Assembly (NCBI GenBank): GCA_016927425.1
Contig: JAFGMR010000064.1
Location: forward strand, 1-47,122
Reading direction: 5' to 3'
DNA from: Methanotrichaceae archaeon
GTDB taxonomy: Archaea; Halobacteriota; Methanosarcinia; Methanotrichales; Methanotrichaceae
DNA: 47,122 nucleotides
Part shown: piece after piece, positions 44,037-47,122 of the stretch
Position numbering within the stretch: the stretch's first letter is position 1
How the letters are laid out: each line of letters starts with the position of its first letter
Made by a program: the position numbers and the translations under genes
Notes under the pieces: generated by a model
Told to the model about the DNA's origin: nothing
The model's database searches: none
What the model saw: only the letters and a program-made list of their open reading frames with translations

Positions 44037-44620
44037 TTGCCCTTACCGGCGTTGGCCCTTATGCTCGGGCGGGTCTTCTCAGTGCCCTTTCCTTTCTTGG
44101 ACATGCCCCTTCCAACAACGCCTGCTCGGGTCAGGCCGCGCTCGGCTCTTCCCCTATGGCCTTTGAGGGCGATCCAATTCAGGTCTTTGTCGGCCAATAT
44201 CACCGGGTGGTGAGGATCGATTAGGATGACCTCGAACCACTTCTGCTTTCCGTCCTCGCCCACCCAGTATGAGTTCAAAGCCTCCATGTTAGGGTGCCTG
44301 CGGGATGCTCGCTCCTCGGCAATGCGCTGGAGGCTCTTTCCCGGAGCCTGGCGATGCATGCCCTGGTGCTTGGTCCTCCTGTTCCTGATGTACCTGGACT
44401 TGCGCAAGGACCCCCTCCTCACCTTCACGCGGACGATCGCAATCCCCTGCTTGGCCTTGTACCCCAACGATCGGGCCCGATCAAGCCTTGTGGGCCGCTC
44501 GATCCTCTCCACCGTGCCCTGGCCCCTCCAGGCCTTGAGCCTCTGCTGACGCAACTCTCCTACATAGCCGCTTCCTGGGGAATTCCAGGCATCGCGAATG
44601 TAACCATAAAACGACTTCAA
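44033..44620 (-). CDS. rpl15e: Large-subunit ribosomal protein L15e
   Basis: 195 residues: [66 protein letters not shown], and [22 protein letters not shown]. Start is a TTG at 44620, preceded by GAGGTG at suitable spacing. Leads the RNase P/exosome superoperon. The 124-bp gap upstream has AAGGTTTATCTGC near 44690, a weak box A. Confidence 0.95.
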   Translation of the reverse strand: MKSFYGYIRDAWNSPGSGYVGELRQQRLKAWRGQGTVERIERPTRLDRARSLGYKAKQGIAIVRVKVRRGSLRKSRYIRNRRTKHQGMHRQAPGKSLQRIAEERASRRHPNMEALNSYWVGEDGKQKWFEVILIDPHHPVILADKDLNWIALKGHRGRAERGLTRAGVVGRGMSKKGKGTEKTRPSIRANAGKGK

Positions 44621-44744
44621 CTTTTTTCACCTCGGCCCGGTTCAATCGATGCGATCACATCCCGGACCTATCCCCCTCAAGCTTCTAGCAGATAAACCTT
44701 TTCCAGAGGAAGGCCGCGAGAGCTCGATTCGATCCGTCCCAGGA

Positions 44745-45458
44745 TCAGAGCCTCTCGGAGAGGAGCCATCGTCGAGGCTGGCATATCTCCTTCCGGATGA
44801 AGCGAGGCCGGCCCCGGGGAACATAGTGGAGATCTCCTTCACCCTCCCGAAGGAGGGACTCGAGCGCGACGCTCTCCCTCTCTGAGATCTCCACGTCAAT
44901 CTCTCGGCCAGATCGAAAGCTCGATAAATGGGCGATGATCATTCTTCCCGCATCCTTCAGGCAGCCCTTCTCCAGGTCCTCCTCGGGGCAGGCGGTGCCT
45001 GTCGCATAGGCGACGGGGCTGTGAAACATGGCACAGAGATCGTCTGGCCGGCAGAGGTCGAGCCCAGCAAGGCCAAGGTGTGGGTATCCCCTGGCCTTGG
45101 CTTTGAGCGTCCGACAGCTCGGGCAGTGCATCCTTCCAAACCACTTGCGAAATATCCTCTCCTCTCCAGCGGCATCGTCTCCCTCCACGACCACGGTCCA
45201 GAGAGCTCTCGCCTCCTCCTCGGGCCACCCGGCCTGGGCCAAAAAGGCTGCAAGGAACGCTGAGGATCTGGTCTTTCCCCTCCCAGGGCCCCTCCTCGAT
45301 ATGATCTCCCTGATGCAAGGGGGAAAGCGCTCCATTGGGGTCCTCTCCTTCGATATCCAGACCTTCCTCTCCACCCTATCGATCCCTAGGAAAGATACTG
45401 GGATCTCCTCGACCATGCCATCTCTTGCCCTAGTTGTGTCCTCCGTCGATATGGCCAT
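44745..45458 (-). CDS. Cysteine-rich protein resembling the primase large-subunit C-terminal (PriL-C) domain
   Basis: 237 residues. A pattern near 44-80 recalls PriL-C: RFPPCIREIISRR, then SSAFLAAFLAQAGWPEEEAR. Further cysteines are C112 and C115 (HCPSCRTLKAKARGY), C136, C142, C157 and C166, in an arrangement like the four-Cys 4Fe-4S site of PriL (PPC and PSC.TLK). It is a stand-alone protein, not full PriL. ATGs at 45458, with AGGGAT before it, and 45416 are both possible. It follows mmp14 at about 13 bp, so the two are likely cotranscribed. A nucleic-acid role is inference from the similarity. Confidence 0.6.
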   Translation of the reverse strand: MAISTEDTTRARDGMVEEIPVSFLGIDRVERKVWISKERTPMERFPPCIREIISRRGPGRGKTRSSAFLAAFLAQAGWPEEEARALWTVVVEGDDAAGEERIFRKWFGRMHCPSCRTLKAKARGYPHLGLAGLDLCRPDDLCAMFHSPVAYATGTACPEEDLEKGCLKDAGRMIIAHLSSFRSGREIDVEISERESVALESLLREGEGDLHYVPRGRPRFIRKEICQPRRWLLSERL

Positions 45459-45471
45459 CGAGATCCCTATT

Positions 45472-46941
45472 CTATCGGCTACCGACGGAAACTGCTGAGG
45501 AGGTCTTCTGGAGATCGTGCTCCATCCTCTCCTTGAGTATGCACCTGCCGCCCCTCAATCCGCCCATCGGGTTCTTCGGCGTGCCCATGGAGTTCATGCA
45601 TCTCGCCATCACTGCCGCTCCGCGAGCAAGGCCGTCGTCGACGAAGACCGTATTTTTTTCAGGGCTCTCGAAGAGGTCGAGCCTTTCGAGCTCCTCGAGT
45701 ATCAAGGCCGGCTTATTGCCGCTGATCCCGGCCCGACCGGTGACGCCTATCGCCGTCTTCGAGCTGATCAATCCTTCTTCGATTGCGACCTTTACCATCC
45801 TTCCCGCCATGCGGGCGCAGACGAGGTCGAGCGTTCCTGAGAGGACCTTCTCCCCGTCTTGCTTGTAGATATCCCCTCCGATCTCCATCAGCTTATGCAG
45901 GTCGCTTCCGTCCTCTCCTACGTCGCAGCCGATGAGCACAACACCGATCTTACGAGCAGCGGAAGCGTCAACAGGCACATAGCCGTAGCGCTTCCTTGAG
46001 ACGGGGACCTTCTCGATGTGGATATATTGATCTATCATCTCGGCGTACTCCCTCGCCTTCTTGTTGGTCGTGCTCCTCTTTCCGTCGAAGATATCGAGGG
46101 CGGTTCCAGTATCTGCGTCGACTAGGCCAGTGCCTCGGACTATTGCATCTGGAATGGCACCTGCAACACCGCAGAAGTTGCCGATGGTCCGGGCGTAGGG
46201 AGACTCGTCGCTCGTGATCCTGCCGTCGAGGGTTGTCCCGAAGTCCATGGAGAGGCAAGGATTTCTAAAGTCCACGTCGGTCCATTTGGCCCCCTGCTTG
46301 ATCCCGGCCGTTGCAAGCTCGCCTTCCATCTCGTTTGCCACGATCTCGACTCCGGTCGATCCCATGGGCGGCCAGACAGAGGCAACCGGCCCGTTGAATA
46401 CGATCTTCTCGATGAGGGTATAGCGCTTGAACCGATCCATGATGTTCTGGATGGACATAGCGGGCGTCATGAGCCTTGGTGGAACGCCGGCGTTGAGACA
46501 GCCCTGGGCAAGCGCCTGTATGAATATGCCTACCTCGTCAGGGGAGTCGAACTCGGCCACGACCCCTGTCGAGCGGACGACGAAGTGAAGGTCCTTCTCT
46601 ATGCTCAAGGCAGCCTGCCTATGGCTCTCCAAGAGCGTATCTCGCACGAGCTCTGCGATGGATTCCTTTGTAAGGGGCGTCCCGCAGATGGTCCTTCCGA
46701 AGATCTCCTCGCCGGGTGCCGGGAGACGGACGTCTCTCGTCATCCGAACCGTCTTGTTGACGATCTGAGTCTTGCCCGTCTCCATATCAGTGGCGGTGAG
46801 GATCGATTTGGTCGTTGTATTTCCAACCTCCACTGAGGCCACGATATAGTATGGCTTGGTCTTGAGCTCCAGGAAGTTCTTGATCGGGGTGCTCTCGGCG
46901 ATCCTTGGCTTGGGCTTGAAGAGGCGGCGACCTAGGCTCAT
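45472..46941 (-). CDS. mmp14: Methanogenesis marker protein 14
   Basis: 489 residues. I read it as marker protein 14, an ASKHA-like nucleotide-binding family: VASVEVGNTTTKSILTATD (phosphate-1 motif) near 32-50, a central LSMDFGTTLDGRI motif near 230, and GVTGRAGISGNKPALILEEL and VFVDDGLARGAAVMARCMNSMG near the end. The family is methanogen-specific and possibly linked to reductive activation of corrinoid or Fe-S enzymes, but its job is not known. The ATG follows an AAGGAACC site. AAGGTTTTAACG lies upstream as a weak box A. The 181 bp beyond it to the right edge hold no gene I can support. Confidence 0.88.
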   Translation of the reverse strand: MSLGRRLFKPKPRIAESTPIKNFLELKTKPYYIVASVEVGNTTTKSILTATDMETGKTQIVNKTVRMTRDVRLPAPGEEIFGRTICGTPLTKESIAELVRDTLLESHRQAALSIEKDLHFVVRSTGVVAEFDSPDEVGIFIQALAQGCLNAGVPPRLMTPAMSIQNIMDRFKRYTLIEKIVFNGPVASVWPPMGSTGVEIVANEMEGELATAGIKQGAKWTDVDFRNPCLSMDFGTTLDGRITSDESPYARTIGNFCGVAGAIPDAIVRGTGLVDADTGTALDIFDGKRSTTNKKAREYAEMIDQYIHIEKVPVSRKRYGYVPVDASAARKIGVVLIGCDVGEDGSDLHKLMEIGGDIYKQDGEKVLSGTLDLVCARMAGRMVKVAIEEGLISSKTAIGVTGRAGISGNKPALILEELERLDLFESPEKNTVFVDDGLARGAAVMARCMNSMGTPKNPMGGLRGGRCILKERMEHDLQKTSSAVSVGSR

Positions 46942-47122
46942 GCGGTGCCTTTGGTTCCTTGGAGACGTTAAAACCTTCGCCCAGGGGAATCGAAACCAGG
47001 ACTTTTGGCAGCAATTGCGAAACGAGCAGATCTGATGGTCGTAAACTCAGAATAGGTTGGAATTTCTCTGGCATTGATGAAAGCGATAACTATTGTCACC
47101 GAAGGAATCAATCGATCTATAA

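Overview
The window is a stretch of a methanogenic archaeal chromosome. The evidence is aEF-1A, aEF-2, a group II chaperonin, the archaeal exosome (Rrp4/Rrp41/Rrp42), SBDS, a proteasome alpha subunit, RNase P proteins, deoxyhypusine synthase, two proteins recognised as methanogenesis markers (11 and 14), and TATA-type box A promoters. The gene set (GatCAB, a bacterial-type SpeA arginine decarboxylase, a PaaK-like ligase) and the GC-rich coding fit Methanothrix (Methanosaeta) or a close relative in the Methanotrichales. That genus call is inference from gene content only.

Layout. (1) 1-6.6 kb, minus strand: a five-gene run with overlapping or abutting ends encoding an AAA/STAND-type ATPase, a six-TPR protein, a ~98-residue unknown protein, a metallophosphoesterase-TIR fusion and a TIR-NB-ARC-TPR protein that runs off the left edge. 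This looks like an NLR-type conflict or defence locus and is the most interesting part of the window. A decayed TPR gene end lies just upstream. (2) 7.4-9.9 kb: two secreted, C-terminally anchored envelope proteins. (3) 10-12.4 kb: a small membrane protein, a double-ACT protein and a PaaK-like CoA ligase. (4) 12.6-19.9 kb, minus strand: aEF-2, aEF-1A, S10, tRNA-Arg(CCG), GatC, GatA, GatB. (5) 20.1-22.5 kb, plus strand: aspartate kinase and PurM, overlapping by 4 bp. (6) 22.5-24.8 kb: a decayed accessory patch holding a YgiT-like zinc protein, a broken IS21 IstA and a truncated, frameshifted drug-efflux gene. (7) 24.9-26.5 kb: thermosome. (8) 26.6-30.4 kb: a low-coding, rearranged region with an HTH regulator, an AT-rich secreted phosphatidylserine-decarboxylase-like gene, and a decayed copy of the mmp11 upstream region plus the mmp11 5' end. 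(9) 30.4-32.9 kb: mmp11 and an IorA-like TPP enzyme, overlapping by 1 bp. (10) 32.9-36.1 kb: arginine decarboxylase and deoxyhypusine synthase, divergently transcribed. (11) 36.4-46.9 kb, minus strand: mmp14, a PriL-C-like cysteine protein, then the archaeal RNA-processing/proteasome/ribosome superoperon from L15e to prefoldin beta, then tRNA-Arg(TCT), a CooT-family protein and a lipoprotein.

The housekeeping blocks are tightly packed, with many 4-bp ATGA overlaps. They join translation, tRNA charging, RNA turnover, ribosome maturation and protein turnover. The accessory patches carry repeats, pseudogenes, altered base composition and the multi-gene TIR system.
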